DNA from: Narthecium ossifragum
Taxonomy: Eukaryota; Streptophyta; Magnoliopsida; Dioscoreales; Nartheciaceae
Reading direction: 5' to 3'
Assembly: GCA_963920575.1 (NCBI GenBank)
Contig: OY986975.1
Span: forward strand, 1,382,650-1,446,649
DNA length: 64,000 nt
Positions within the stretch are counted from its first letter, which is position 1; each line of letters starts with the position of its first letter. The notes below the pieces were generated by a model, which worked only from the letters and a program-made list of their open reading frames with translations, was not told the origin of the DNA and searched no databases. Of this stretch, positions 33,996 through 47,600 are shown piece after piece. Position numbers and translations under genes: made by a program.

Positions 33996-36900
33996 CTAAC
34001 GCTGCTGCTCTCGCTTTACAGTAACTCTCCGGGTAGAATTTAGCTTCTCTAACAGCTCCAGTATCTTAGCAGATGAATCCTAATCAAAACACATAACATG
34101 AGAATTTGTTTAGGAAAACAGATGACTCCGCGGGAGCAACACATCATTAAAAACAAATAGAATGAATTTTGTCGTCTCACCATCAGCTTCTTCCTCAAAT
34201 TTGCCTCCTCTGCATCACGGCGACATCTTTCTTCGGAAAACAAGGAAATCAGAGCTTCTTGCTCTCCGTCTAATGCTTCGTATTTCTTTTTTGCTTCTTC
34301 GAGCTAGTGATTACACGAGAAATAGTAACATTAATGTTCTATATATGATGCTATTAACTATTCATAGAGCGTTTTCAGATTCACTATTGAGAAATACTGT
34401 CTACTGGCATGTAATATCAGCATGCAATAATCGAAATAAGTCAAACTTTCATGAGATTAAGGACATTGATGTAAGTTACCAGGCATGTAAGCAGCCTGCT
34501 AGCAAGAAAAGTTACTTATGTGAGACGTATCAATCTCATGTCTTAAGGAATTTAACAAGAGGGTAACTGCATGGTGTTCGTCATTGGAGTGTGAATAAGA
34601 AGAATATATCTCCAAATCAGAAGAACTACAGAGAACCTAAACATAACCAATTTGTCTAGCTAGTATCATAGGATGTTGTTGGTAGCTCCTCTTATTAAAA
34701 CAGCAAAGCAAAGCGTTGATGAATAAAATAGATAATAAGCTCTGCTATAGTGCTTACTTGCAAAGCCAATGATTTATTCTTATCCCTCTCATACTGCAAC
34801 TCTTGAGACATCGAATCTTCCATCTTCTTGATTCTATGATCATTGAAATTTATCCACAATCAGATAAAATTTAGAAAAGAGCAGCAAAAATTAATGTTTG
34901 ATTTAGGCACCTGTCCTTTAGTTTACGATTTTCAGCAGCCAACAGCTTGATACTTGAATCAGAATCCTCGAGGTTGGATTCATGTACACTGCAATCATCA
35001 CTGGCTGCCTGCCAGTTCAAGAAAAGCCATGAGAAGAACTTCTTTAACATGCCAAAAAATGCAACGAATGTATCGAACAGGAACGACCATTAGGTAGAAT
35101 CATAAAATTCTTGCTACATGTGGAAAAGGCTCAGGCAGATCTAGGATTGCTAACATGTGGACCCACTCAGCCGAAAGGATCATTGAAGCATTGCTGGGAG
35201 CGAAAAACGACTCATACAGACTAAGAAAACACCATATTGTATCAAATACTTGTAGATTTGAGAAAAGTTGCAGAACAGAAATCCCCTACAACTCAGATTC
35301 CTCTATAGCTAGTAAAGCTATAGCTAGTTACATCTCTCACGCTAAACCAAAAGCTACTAGAAATTTGGATTTGGTATTTTATGTTAGGAGGAATCTGATG
35401 TAGTCTTCCTATAAAGTAACATGAAATCAGGATGACAGATAAGGTAAGGAAATTTGGGGATACAGAAACCTATTCAGCAGAAAATGATGACGGACAGAAT
35501 GTCATATCAATGAATCTATAGACGGCAATACAAAAAGTACAAAGTAAATGATAATAAGGTAGCAGAATAGCAGAAAGACCGACACCCTAAATCTTCAGCT
35601 TTGGCTTTCAGACCAAGAAAGAGGGACAAATTGTAACATTTAATTCTGTTCAGCTTAATATAATTAAAAAATGCACATGGATATTGGCCTAGATAATCAA
35701 ACAACATCAAGTCAAAGAGGAAATACTGATTACCTTTGAGTGTGACCTAGAATAATTGCGATCAGTTCCTACTCTTCCATTAACAGCATGATTCTCCCCA
35801 GTGCTATTGTTAGCCTTACGATGGTTAGGCTCATTCAAATGTTTCTCTGTAGAAATGCATTCAGTGTTTGAATCCCTCTCATTGTTAGTATGATGCCTCT
35901 CATGTGGTTTTGGTTGTTGAGATCCTAAATTTTTCTCAGTGGAGGCCTTCTTCCTTCCAGTTTCCCCTATATCAGAGACATGCACATTCCTAGTTCGATG
36001 TAATCTGTCTGAATTTTGAGATTTATCAAGACGAGGAAGGACAATGCTTGGAGAAGCATCTTTTCTTGAAAATTTAGATGGCTGAGAAGCAGCTTCAGTT
36101 GAAGATTCTGCCAAATATGTGATACAAAATTAATATGATCAATTGGATGGCAACTGAGTGGAAGTAAAAGTGCCTTCAAGCATCAACTTCATTAAATAAA
36201 CATCCTTAGTTTCCTACATGCGAAGCAAACACTCTAGGTACCTTTATCTGCCGAATCTTTTATTAGCCTCTTCTTACATCTTGGTGCATAGCCAATTTTT
36301 TCACAGTTTTTTGCCCTGATACAACCATGTATAAGACCACTCAAAATCAATGTTTACAGATTTTCAGCCAAGAAGAATCAATTATGACAAAATTAACAAA
36401 CCAGTATTTTTTCTGGAGATGAATCAAACGAGCTTCAAGTCTTGCAAGCACAGTTGTGCGTTCAAAACCTTGTTTATCATGAGCTGGTTCAACAAAATTG
36501 GCTTCCAAAACACCTGTGAGGGGGTGGTTAGCGAAAATTATTAGCTTTAAGTGGATGAAACAGCGAGCCAGAAAGTTTTAAACTAAGTACCAATAACCCC
36601 ACGACCATCGCTTCCTGCAGCATTCCAAACCCTCCAGAAAGGCTGAAACAGGGTCCGAAAAACAAGACCAGGTCGTCAAATGTAAAGGAGAGACATTTGA
36701 GCAAAGATACCAAGTATTATAACGTCTAAAAAACTTTAAAACTAGTTATCACTTTTTTTTCTTTATGCCTAGAGGTATGCATACTGACTACTGATTGTAT
36801 CATAAGAAAGAAAATATACCTTTATCAATCGGTTCTTGTGATAGACATTAAAGCCTTGGATGTCAATATGACTTTTTGCATCCTTGACAAACCCAATAGT

Positions 36901-38322
36901 GAGAATGGCAAACATCTAATGCAAAAAGAAATAACGGCTTCAGATAAAATATCACATGCAATACAAAAACATCCTGCCAGATAAATATACAGTCAAGGAT
37001 ATATTACATTTGAATCCTTAGGCAACCCATCAGCACCTGTTACAGGCCTGTAAATAATCTCTTCTTGGTGCATCATGTCAGTCACGATATTGTGGTGCTC
37101 AATCTCTTTGCCGCGTAGAATAATTCTAAAGGGAGGTGGAAGTCTAAGATAGAGAATTGAGGCATAGCTCTGCGTATAATTGGGGAAATAAGCAGATTAG
37201 ATCAGAATGGAAGCTGTCATAAATAGATGTATTTTTCTGACATACATAAATATGTTAAAAAGGGAGAATGAAATACTTTTACTGGAGACCCAGCAAAGCA
37301 ATTTGAAGCTATTAGCAAACTGAATTATCAGCACAAGCATATGCAATCCCTCTATGTAAACCTAAGCACTGTTGCGTTTTACAATTAGAAAACAGAGGCA
37401 CCTTTATTAGTGTTCTTGCAGATCACTTAAATTTCTTGACAGCCAACAGGGATGCAAACAATCAGAGCAATGACAATTTCATTAGTGCCATCATGGTAAA
37501 AGTTGTGTAGTATAGACCAACATTTTTGCAGATGTAGGACCAAATTCTTAGCACCTTGTTTTTGCATACATTAGAAATTGGGCACTTTGTTCACCATGTC
37601 AAACTCCCTGCAGAGGAGGATAACAAATAACGAAGCACAATGTATTACCAATTAAAAATAGGCAAGAATTTCCTTCATAAAAAAAAATTGACTGAAGAAT
37701 TGTTTCGTTATCATTGTATTTCTTATAAAACAGAAGCTTCTCAAGAAGTCATCAAGACAATAGTACCTACTTTTTCTCATCATGTGCTCCACGTATAGAT
37801 GAAAACAGTTGACAATCAATAAGCATAGTATATCATAATTCATCTGACCAACAGGTATCAGGACTCCTTACACAAAACTATTTGTCAACAAGGAAAATGA
37901 GTTGTTTCCACTAAGGAGAACATGAGATCTGCATTAACATACCCTTAGTGAATGACGATATGTGAGGAAATGCCTGGAATTCAGATATTCTTCAGCCATT
38001 TGGATCTTCTTTTCATCACGGTTAACACCTCTAACTTGGATGTCCTGCCATCAGTCACAATAAAAGACCATCATATGAGCTTCAACCATGCAAGTGGTAC
38101 CGTTCAACTCTCAAAAGCATGTGAACATTAGACGGGGGAACAGAGAAACAACTGCAAAGGCAAAAAGATTACATATTTGTCCGCACAAAAATCAAGTTCC
38201 AGGTCCCCTTGGTCATCCTCCCACAGATTGTATATGACGATACGCGTGCCATGATCTGTCATTGGAACGAACTGCAAAAGCATTTCCAATGAGTCCTAAA
38301 AGTAGTTGTGCAAATCAAATAG

Positions 38323-38370
<48 letters not shown>

Positions 38371-41300
38371 CTTTATACTGTTGCCAATACAGCTGACAGC
38401 AAACAGTGGGGAAGAAGATAAATTATACCCTTAATTGCCTATTTCAGAAAATACACAATTATTTTAATAATCATACATACAAAGGAGCAGAGAAAGAAAA
38501 CCTAGTTTACACCGCAACCATCCATAAAAAGGGCCAAATTTGAGCAGTGAATACATCAAGAGATAGGGAAAAGGCTTAATCTGGGATTTGTCTTCAGCTA
38601 CTTTTGCAATGTTGAAGTTCAAGATTTCTTCATTACCTAATCTTGATATGCTTAATCTGGGAATTGTTTTGAACTAATTTTGCAATGTCTCATCAGTGAT
38701 CACAATTATAACAATGAAAAATGAATTAATAAGCCAAACACTTCGTTATTGGTAATAACTAATTGGTTTTCTCTTATTTTTGTAGCTATATTTATTAGTC
38801 CTTCAAAATACCAAGGGCCTCTTACCAACATCAATTAAAATAAAGAATGCTGAGCTTGATAAAATAACATTTCATAGGAGGAAAGTTTATGCAACAATTA
38901 ACATGGAATTCTGCACAATGATCATGCTGCATCTAAATCAAACCACACTAGAAGTGTAAACATGTGATAGCAAAGAAAGCAACCAAAAAACAATGAATGC
39001 AACACAGAAATTTCAGCTATATTTCGTCAAAAATGGTAACACAAAATCGAACCTAATCTCACAGAAAACCACAAGGAAACAATAGTCGAACGTATGCAAC
39101 AGACGGAGAATATATCAAAAAAATGAGGCCAACCTAACAAACCGCACTGATGACGGAGTGTGAGTATCACATTCAACTCCCTTAAAGGGAAAAATATTAA
39201 ATTCACCTGCTGAAGAAGATCAGATTCAGAAAAGAATGGAGACCACTGCACTATGGTTTCTACATTTTTGTGCCAGAGATCCGAAGATGTTCGAGCCATT
39301 TTAGTCCAAGATTGTCGTTTCTCATAATCAATCTGCAAAATAGACCACCTATCAGACTAAGCCATAAGCAAGTAGATATGACATCCAGTTCAGTGGCAAG
39401 CAACTAACAAAAAATCACTCTTCAAAGGACAAACAGTGTGACAAATTTCTATTGAAATGGACATTCATTCATAAATTTTGTCAACAATGGTATTATACTT
39501 ACCATAGGAACTATGATATCTTCTTTCCGTGTATTCTTCAGAAAAGAGTAAGACAACATTCCAATACTCTGAGTGGGTCTAAAGGAAAGGCCACAGTATG
39601 AAACAATTAGCTTTTTGCTTCTAGGCATAGGCTTGGTAAGAAGGAAAGTGAGAAAGAACATTTATAGCTGCAGAAACTGCGAAAACTAACTAGAACATCA
39701 TATAACTAAAGAAGGAAGTTTCATTAGTATTCAGTTGCAAAAAACATAAGAAAATAATAGTAGTCTAATTAGATACACAAAGATTTGATAAAAAGACCCA
39801 TCATCAACCAGCATCGAGCCCACTTTGTGCATCACGTAGGCTCGTGTACTACAGGTTTTCAATCTTTTGCTGTTTATACACAACCAAGCAAGAATTATCC
39901 CAAGCAAATCAGACAACTATAAAGTAAGAGCTCTGATTTGTGCACATGCCACGTGGCATGTGCACTTCACATGTATTGAATCGGTAGCTGTGCTACCGAT
40001 TCATATACATGCCTATCGGTAGACCACTACCGATAGGCCCGTTGCCGATTCATATACATGCCTATCGGTAGCCCACTATCGATACATGCCTATCGGTAGC
40101 CTACTACCGATAGACATGTATATGAAACGGTAGCATAGCTACCGATTCATATACATGTGAACTTGTGAAGTGCACATGCCACGTGGGCATGTGCACAAAA
40201 ACTTATTCATAAAGTAATAGTCCAATGGAAAGACTCTAAGCACAACCTAGACAAAGAAGATATCTTGATTTTCATGTTGCTAATCAAGAATATCAAGGGA
40301 ATTTTTAATGATAAGCCTAACATGGCTAGTGGCTACTTCACCCTATTTCGAATCAATTACCTCAATTTCTATCGAAATCGCAGTCCTTTCAAATTGTGCA
40401 CACTGCAATTCTGACCATTAAAGCCTACACTTCTCTTTCAACATGATTGTAGTTATACTCAAAGATGTACTTCCCATGCAAAACTAGCTTGTGCATATCA
40501 ATCAATGTACTTCTCATGGAAACACTTGACAATACTATACAAATGTATATCATTCGGTATGTGATGTAAATGAATGCCTAGTAAATGATATTGAGAAAGC
40601 ACAATTTCAGAAACAAAGCAACCTGCTTCCTTCTCTTCCACAACAACGAGAGAACACAATAACATCCGCTCCAAGTCTCATGGTGCTCGTCTTAAATCCA
40701 TTTCCATCTAATGCATAGAATAAAGCATAAAGAAGATCAAGTTACTAACACAAAAGGTGCAGCCAAATAGAATTTAGTCATAACTCACATTGTCCAATAG
40801 TATTTTCTGATTTACTCTTTGCAGAATAGCCTAGGGACATGCATTGTCGCATTTTATCTGGATCCATCCCACCTCCATCGTCTGAAAACGAAATGAGCAT
40901 ATAAAAACTTATGGCACAGGAAAAGAGGACAAAGACATATGGAGACGATGCTGGAGTATAAGGACCATAGATATGATCATATGACAACTCATTATGGCAT
41001 AATCATAATCCTTAAAACACCACTGTGAAGTAAAAAGGAAGAAGTCTTTCAAAATGGAAATGTGAACAAGTACATGTAATTGCATCTAAATCATATACAT
41101 TCAAATACATAGTAAGGCCAACTGCAAAAGACACCAATAACATGCACATGCCCAATAGCAAATCTTCTTATCTTCTTCCCAGCCCTTACATTCACAGTCC
41201 TCATAGCTTTCAATGGCAGAAGAAAAAAACCAACAGCACCTCAACTACAGAGTTCCAACTACAAGAACAAACTTCAAATATATCAAACTACTTTAAATGT

Positions 41301-44300
41301 TGACAACATAAATTATACCTTCAATTGACAACATCTTGGAACCATCCTTCATATTGTCTAGTACATCCACCTTAGCAAATGTTGCTCCATGGCAAACCTG
41401 TAAAGGAAAGAGCATAAAGTCAGAGTGAGTTATCTCAGACTCAGCAGATGACTACCACAGTTGGAAAAATAGAAAGAAGATAGTACCTCATCTAAGGAAT
41501 TATCCAAAAGCTCAGCAAAAGCTGTTGAGGAAAGAACGAGTTGCAGTTAGAAAATGACATGAAAATGCGTACTTTGATGAAATTTTAACTATAAATATTT
41601 TTGCGCAAAATACAACTGTGAACTAAAGGAACATTATAAATTCTCCTATGATAGGATAGAAAATGCAATTAACTATCTCTTTTGCAGATAGCAATTAACT
41701 ATCTCTTTTGCAGATAGCAATTAACTATCTCTTTTGCAGATAAAGTACAATAATATAATGCCTAGATTCATAAAGTCAATCCAAATATCTGCTTAAAAGA
41801 AAATCATTAACAAATAGGATCTTACAATTGAAACACAAAGTTACCTCCAAGAGCCCACTTATGACTCGTAGCATTAGAATGCAGAAACTTAGGATGCACC
41901 CTCACATGATCCATGCCAACTGCCAATACAAATCAGTAACTTCAGAGCTTCATCATAAATCCATTTAACACAATGCACTGTGCAGCACTTAGTTGGATGA
42001 TCAGAAAAGATAAAAGTATTCAGTAATGTACAAAAACAGTTAGTATTGTAGTAATAAACCAGTGGCTTCTGTTTCTAATTTCGAGAGACATGATCCCATT
42101 CAATTGCATATGCATGTTGTTGTCCAAAAGTGAAAATGGTACTCAGCCTCTCAAATGAAATGGTAGCAAGCATGCTTTACTAAATTCACAAACTGTTCAA
42201 CACTTTGGTTGGCCTAAATTAGCTTTAAAGCCTGCACTTTGCTATAGAATTCACCCAGTAAACAGTGAAAAAGAACCTGAACCTGTATTAATGTGCCATA
42301 TGATACACAGCAATCTGAAATTATCTCAGTTTGGTTTCATGTTAATACTGCCATCAGCCTCTCATCTCTGAATCACATATCTAAAAGGAATTTTGGTTTC
42401 AATGGCATCATCTATGGCATTATATCTGAGTGATTGCTGTGTCGGCCGGCACGTACCAGCACGATCCCTGTATGGGCACAAACCATGTGTCAATACATGT
42501 ATGAGCTGAAAATAGCACAAAGTTGATGATCAGTGTCAGCACATTTTGCGTCGATCGTGCCGCTAGAAATTGGCACGACATGTGCCACTATTACGGTAAT
42601 CCTTGGTTGGAACTAGCGGCCAATTTCGGAGACTGACAATAGTTTTCCAATAATAAGAGAGCTACGGTACTTTGCCTTCTTTTCTCCCCTCCCCTTCCCC
42701 TCCCTTCCACCTCTCCCCCCAACCCCCTCTCTCTCTCAACTATAAGCACCATATTATGAGTGTAGATTCATCCCAACAATACCAGCAATATATACCGCTC
42801 CATAATTAGATAGCCAGATTACCACGTAAACACAAACATCACTCCCCAACCCTTGGCTATGAATCTAGTTATACAACACCATTCCAAACCAAACGCATAT
42901 TCTAGAAATTGGAAAGCAGAAACTGAAAACAGATAACAAAAAAAAAATGAAAATAGAGAATAAAAACAGGAAAATCTTTTCCAAAACAAACGACCCCTTA
43001 CCTTTTTTCAGGCAGAACAGAACACAAATCAAGATACAGCATAGTAACCAAGTACATGACATACTCATCCAATTTCATAAGTTATACCAAGCAAAAAAAC
43101 ATCAGATCATCAGATCCAACCTGATCATATACAATCCTACCTAACACCAAATTCGACACATTCATATGAACAGATTGCACATCACCTGATACAGGAATCT
43201 GACACAATATAACACAATATAATTGTGTCAAAACAACGCGTGCAACAAAACAGTCCCAAAACGAGCTAGTGACTTCAGTATCTTAAAAATAGAACGGTTC
43301 GAACAAGTTCAAGCGCATCCCTGTTGTAGATGGGTCAATCTAAACCCAACCCCAACTTCCATTCTCTCCGCAATGTACATAACAAATACAAATCCACGAT
43401 GCGATGTTGTTCAAAGTCGAAATAACTTGGAGAACCATGACCTAAAAGATGCCAACCTCTACACTCAGAAAGTAACAAAACGAGAAAGCTCTCAGATCCA
43501 CATTGTATCTTGATTTAGGACTGTGACGTATGTACTATTTGAGCATAATTCGATAGAAAGTTACCTACAGTCATCATCTTTTTGTTTACCAACATACTAA
43601 TCCAATCTCTAACCAGAACCTCAACTATTACGACCCATAGTTGCTAAAACAAAATATTTCATATCAAGTTGGACACAAAAATAGAAATCTGTAGCCAGAA
43701 TGCTCATAACAAAATCAGTTTCATATTTTCATACGACCGGAATTGAGAACAGAAGTTAATTGAAAATGACCATACATAAACAGAGCCATTATCTGCATTC
43801 CTGCATAACTGTAACTTCACTATCCTATCAAATTTACAACATCTCAAGCGCTTAGTTGATGATTAACGACTTGAAGATAGGTTTAACGTCTCCAATATAA
43901 CCCCTAGGACACCATGCATCGTTCTATTCAAGGACACCTTTTTAGGGCGAATTGTATATAATCCGTTCGAATTATATTCTAAGACAAGCATCATAAACCA
44001 GTCATGATCAATGGGATACATCCAAATTACCAGTGAGGGTTCCAGAATTCCCGCCGCCATGGGCGCCGTCGTAATCCCCTGCCTTCCAGAACTGCCGGTT
44101 CCCCTTGCCGTTCTCCACCGCCGCCACCACCGCCGAGGGCGTCATCGCTATGCGCTCCAGCGGAGGGAGCGGGTCGAGGAACCCGAGCGGGAGGACGTTC
44201 AAGGGCTCCTCCTCCTCCGTCTTCGGCCTCTTGAGCGGCGGCCCCTCTCCAAAATATCCCTCCGTCTCCGAGTCGCTGGAGTAGGTGATCGCGTCGCCGC

Positions 44301-44343
44301 CGCCGGTAGCGGCGATTCCCTCCGCCTCCTCGGTCACAGCCAT
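33996..44343 (-). CDS. MORC: MORC-family GHKL ATPase, 20 exons, 777 aa
   Basis: Exons read from splice sites: 44343-44031, 41919-41845, 41521-41487, 41397-41319, 40881-40789, 40707-40623, 39578-39503, 39332-39207, 38271-38173, 38044-37943, 37169-37008, 36915-36820, 36642-36591, 36513-36402, 36315-36242, 36107-35734, 35008-34911, 34833-34758, 34303-34181 and 34079-33996. All phases agree and sum to 2334 bases. Order: acidic N-terminus; plant MORC signature FWKAGDYDG; MDHVRVHPKFLHSNATSHKW; ATPase motif ELLDNSLDE (residues 133-141), DDGGGMD (168-174) and GYSAKSKS...IGQYGNGFK (185-204); an S5-like region; a Ser/Asn-rich charged linker (527-651); a coiled coil (652-777). Plant MORCs are nuclear ATPases in heterochromatin compaction and transposon silencing. 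Which of MORC1-7 it matches was not settled. Confidence 0.95.
38331..38368. repeat. AT microsatellite in a MORC intron
   Basis: A pure AT run lies in the intron between exons 8 and 9. Confidence 0.95.
39928..40208. mobile_element. Hairpin MITE in a MORC intron, 281 bp
   Basis: A 9-bp duplication ATAAAGTAA lies at 39919-39927 and 40209-40217. The ends share TTTGTGCACATGCC in inverted orientation. The interior repeats CTATCGGTAG and ATTCATATACATG palindromes, so nearly the whole element could fold into a hairpin. It lies in the intron between exons 6 and 7. Confidence 0.85.
41665..41742. repeat. Three exact 26-bp repeats in a MORC intron
   Basis: Three perfect head-to-tail copies of a 26-bp unit beginning GCAATTAACTATCTC and ending TTTTGCAGATA, in the intron between exons 2 and 3. 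Confidence 0.95.
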
Positions 44344-44460
44344 GGCAATTAGGATTCAAGATTAGGGTTTCGGTGGCGATTTGAATTCTTTAGAGAGAGA
44401 GAGAGAGAGACGAAGCGGTTGGAGATGTTTGTGTTGTGGAGGGAGCGCGGCTTTTATAAA
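44344..44460 (-). promoter_or_regulatory. MORC core promoter and 5' leader
   Basis: On the minus strand a TATA-like box TTTATAAAAG lies at 44460-44451, about 108 bases before the ATG. A CT-dinucleotide tract (44410-44393) lies in the expected leader. The start context GCCATGGCT is favourable. The stretch 44461-44659 holds nothing recognisable before the tandem array begins. Confidence 0.6.
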
Positions 44461-44659
44461 CAGAGCGGTAGTTTTACTAGGAAGCCCCCAGATGTTATGG
44501 GTATTTAGAAAACAAGTCCTGTGGTACGTTGCGCCAACAGGGAGATCTTTGCAAATTAAAAGTTTTCAGGGATTATTTTGTAAAATTTGAGATCTTTTTC
44601 AGGGAGCAATTTGCAATTGACCCAACTAATTTTTTGTGAAGGAAACCTTTTTTCTTAAA

Positions 44660-47600
44660 AGGGTTTTTTTTAGGGTTTCCTTCCACGTATGCATATTGTG
44701 AAAAAATAAGTTTGTAATATAAATATTTTTTTTATTCATGTTGGCTGGGATTTCATTTGAAGAATGAGAGAGAAGATTTATGTTAAAAAAGGGAGATTTT
44801 GTTACAAGATATATATGAAAGAGACCTAAAAGGAGATGATATACTTTAATAAATTAGTAGTATGAAACTAATTCCTTTTAGGATTCTTTTCATGTGTATC
44901 CTGTAACCAAATTTTGGGTTTGTACAATGAATCTTCTTATTTTTTTCTATAATAGGGTTTGATCAACAAGCAGAAGGAAAAAAAATTATACCACAGAGTT
45001 AAAATTTGGTGAAGAGATATATATGAAAGGAAACCTAAGAGGAGATGGTTTCTTTTAAGTATTATTGGTGTGCAATTAATATGTTTATCTAGACAAATAT
45101 TTCATGGGCCAATTTGTCAACAATTTTACTCCTTTGAGATTTTGGTACAATTTGAATTTTTTGATGATAGAAAAGGATGATAAGAATAAAACTGAGTTTA
45201 GGGGCTATATGGACAATATTTCATTGTTAAACAATTAAGTCCTATGAAATTTTTTACAGTTTGATTTTTTTATGATAGGAAAGGAGGACAATCTACATAA
45301 TGTTAAGTTTAAAGGTTATATGGCAAATACTTCCATTGTTGATTTTTAAGCCATGTTTAAGCAAGTTTAGGGTTTATATGGCAAATAATTCATGGGACGA
45401 TTTCTAATCAATTTACTCCTTTAACATTGTGTACAAGTTGATTTTTTATCATGATCTGATAGGAAATGAGGATAATGTTAATAAGGCTTAATTTAGGGGT
45501 TATACTTAAAAGTTCTTGTCTTTTTTTCTCTCCCATGGAAATATAGGAAAAAATGCATCATAATTAGATTAGAACATCCAAATTGAAGTAACCTCTTTTA
45601 TTTTATTAGATGAGCCAAATGGCTAACATAAAGAAAGGCTACAACTACAGAGGAAAAATGAAGTAATCTATGATCCTATCTTTGGTGAGTGTTAGTGTAT
45701 TTCCTTCTAAAGTTTATATTACAAAGGGGTTTCTTTGGGGTTTCTTTCCATTATGTATATTGTGAAAAATTTAGTTTGTAGTATAAATATTCTTTTTATT
45801 GATGTTGACTGGGATTTCATTTGAAGAATAAGAGAGAAGATTTATGTTACAAATGGGAGATTTGGTTACAAGATATATATAAAAGTGACCTAAAAGGAGA
45901 TGATATGTTTTAGTAAATTAGTAGTAGGAAACTATTTCCTTTTAGGATTCTTTTCATGTGTATCTTGTAACCAAATTTTGGGTTTGTACAATGAATCTTT
46001 TTCTTTTTTTTCTTTAATAGGGTTTGATCAACAAGGAGAAGGAAAAAAAATGGAAATATAGGAAAAAAATGGATCCCAATTAGACTAGAACATCCTAAAT
46101 GAAGTAACCTCTTTTTCTTTAATAGTCTTTTTTTCTCTCCCATGGACATATAGGAAAAAAAATGGATCCCAATTAGACTAGAACATCCTAAATGAAGTAA
46201 CCTCTTTTTTTATTATTAGATGAGCCAAATGGATAACATACAACAAGGCTACAACTACAGAGGAAAAATGAACTAACCTCTGATTCTATCTTTGGTGAGT
46301 GTTAGTGTATTCCCTTCTAAAGTTTATGTTACAAAGGGGTTTCTTTGGAGTTTCTTTCCACATATGTATATTGTGAAAAACTTAGTTTATAGTATAAATA
46401 TTCTTTTTATTCATGTTGACTGGGATTTCATTTGAAGAAGGAGAGAGAAGATTTATGTTACAAAGGGGAGATTTGGTTACAAGATATATATGAAAGAGAC
46501 CTAAAAGGAGATGATATGCTTTAGTAAATTTGTAGTAGAAAACCATTTCCTTTTAGTATTCTTTTCATGTGTATCTTGTAACCAAATTTTGGGTTTGTAC
46601 ATTGAATCTTCTTCTTTTTGTTTAATAGGATTTGATCAACAAGAAGAAGGAAAAAAAATTATACTACAAAGTTAAAAATTTGGTGAAAAGATATATATGA
46701 AAAGAAAACTAAGAGGAGATGATTTCTTTTAAGTATTATTGGTGTGCAATTAATATGTTTATCTAGACAAATAAATCATGGGCCAATTTTTAAACAATTT
46801 TACTCCTTTGAGATTATGGTACAATTTGAACTTTTTGATGATAGGAAAGGATGATATGAATAAGGCTAAGTTTAGGGGCTATATGGAAAATATTTCATTG
46901 TTAAACATTTAATTCCTATGAAACATTTTGCAGTTTCATGATAGGAAAGGAGGAGAATGTACATAATGTTAAGTTTAAAGGTTATATGGCAAATACTTCC
47001 ATTGTTGATTTTTAAGCCAAATTTAAGCAAGTTTAGGGCTTATATGGCAAATAATTCATGAGACGATTTCTGAGCAATTTACTCCTTTAACATTGTGTAT
47101 AAGTTGATTTTTTTATCATGATCTGATAGGAAAGGAGGGTAATGTTAATAAGGCTTAATTTAGGAGTTATCTCTAAAAGTTCTTGTCTTTTTTTTCTCTC
47201 CCATGGACATATAGGAAAAAATGGATCCCAAATAAATTAAAACATCCTAAATGAAATAACCACCTTTTATTATTATTAGCTGAGCCAAATGGCTAACATA
47301 AAGCAAGGCTATAACTACAAAGGAAAAATGAAGTAACGTCTGATCCTATCTTTGGTGAGAGTTAGTGTATTTCCTTCTAAAGTTTATGTTACAAAGGGGT
47401 TTCTTTGGGGTTTCTTTTCACGTATGTATATTGTAAAACATTTAGTTTGTAGTATAAATATTCTTTTTATTCATGTTGACTGGGATTTCATTTGAAGAAG
47501 AAGAGAGAAGATTTATGTTACAAAAGGGAGATTTGGTTACAAGATATATGAAAGAGACCTAAAAGAAGATGATATGATTTAGTAAACTAGTAGTAGGAAA

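Larger units (their letters stand above)
31506..35428. repeat. Tandem duplication unit C (resident copy)
   Basis: This is the copy continuous with the intact MORC gene. It matches unit A from about 91 and unit B up to 30675. Compared with A and B it lacks roughly 1 kb around 33029-33500, where a LINE fragment now sits. Confidence 0.82.

Noticed and set aside
44027..44359. Alternative minus-strand frame over MORC exon 1
   Set aside because: It lacks the FWKAGDYDG signature and cannot continue into exon 2 in frame.
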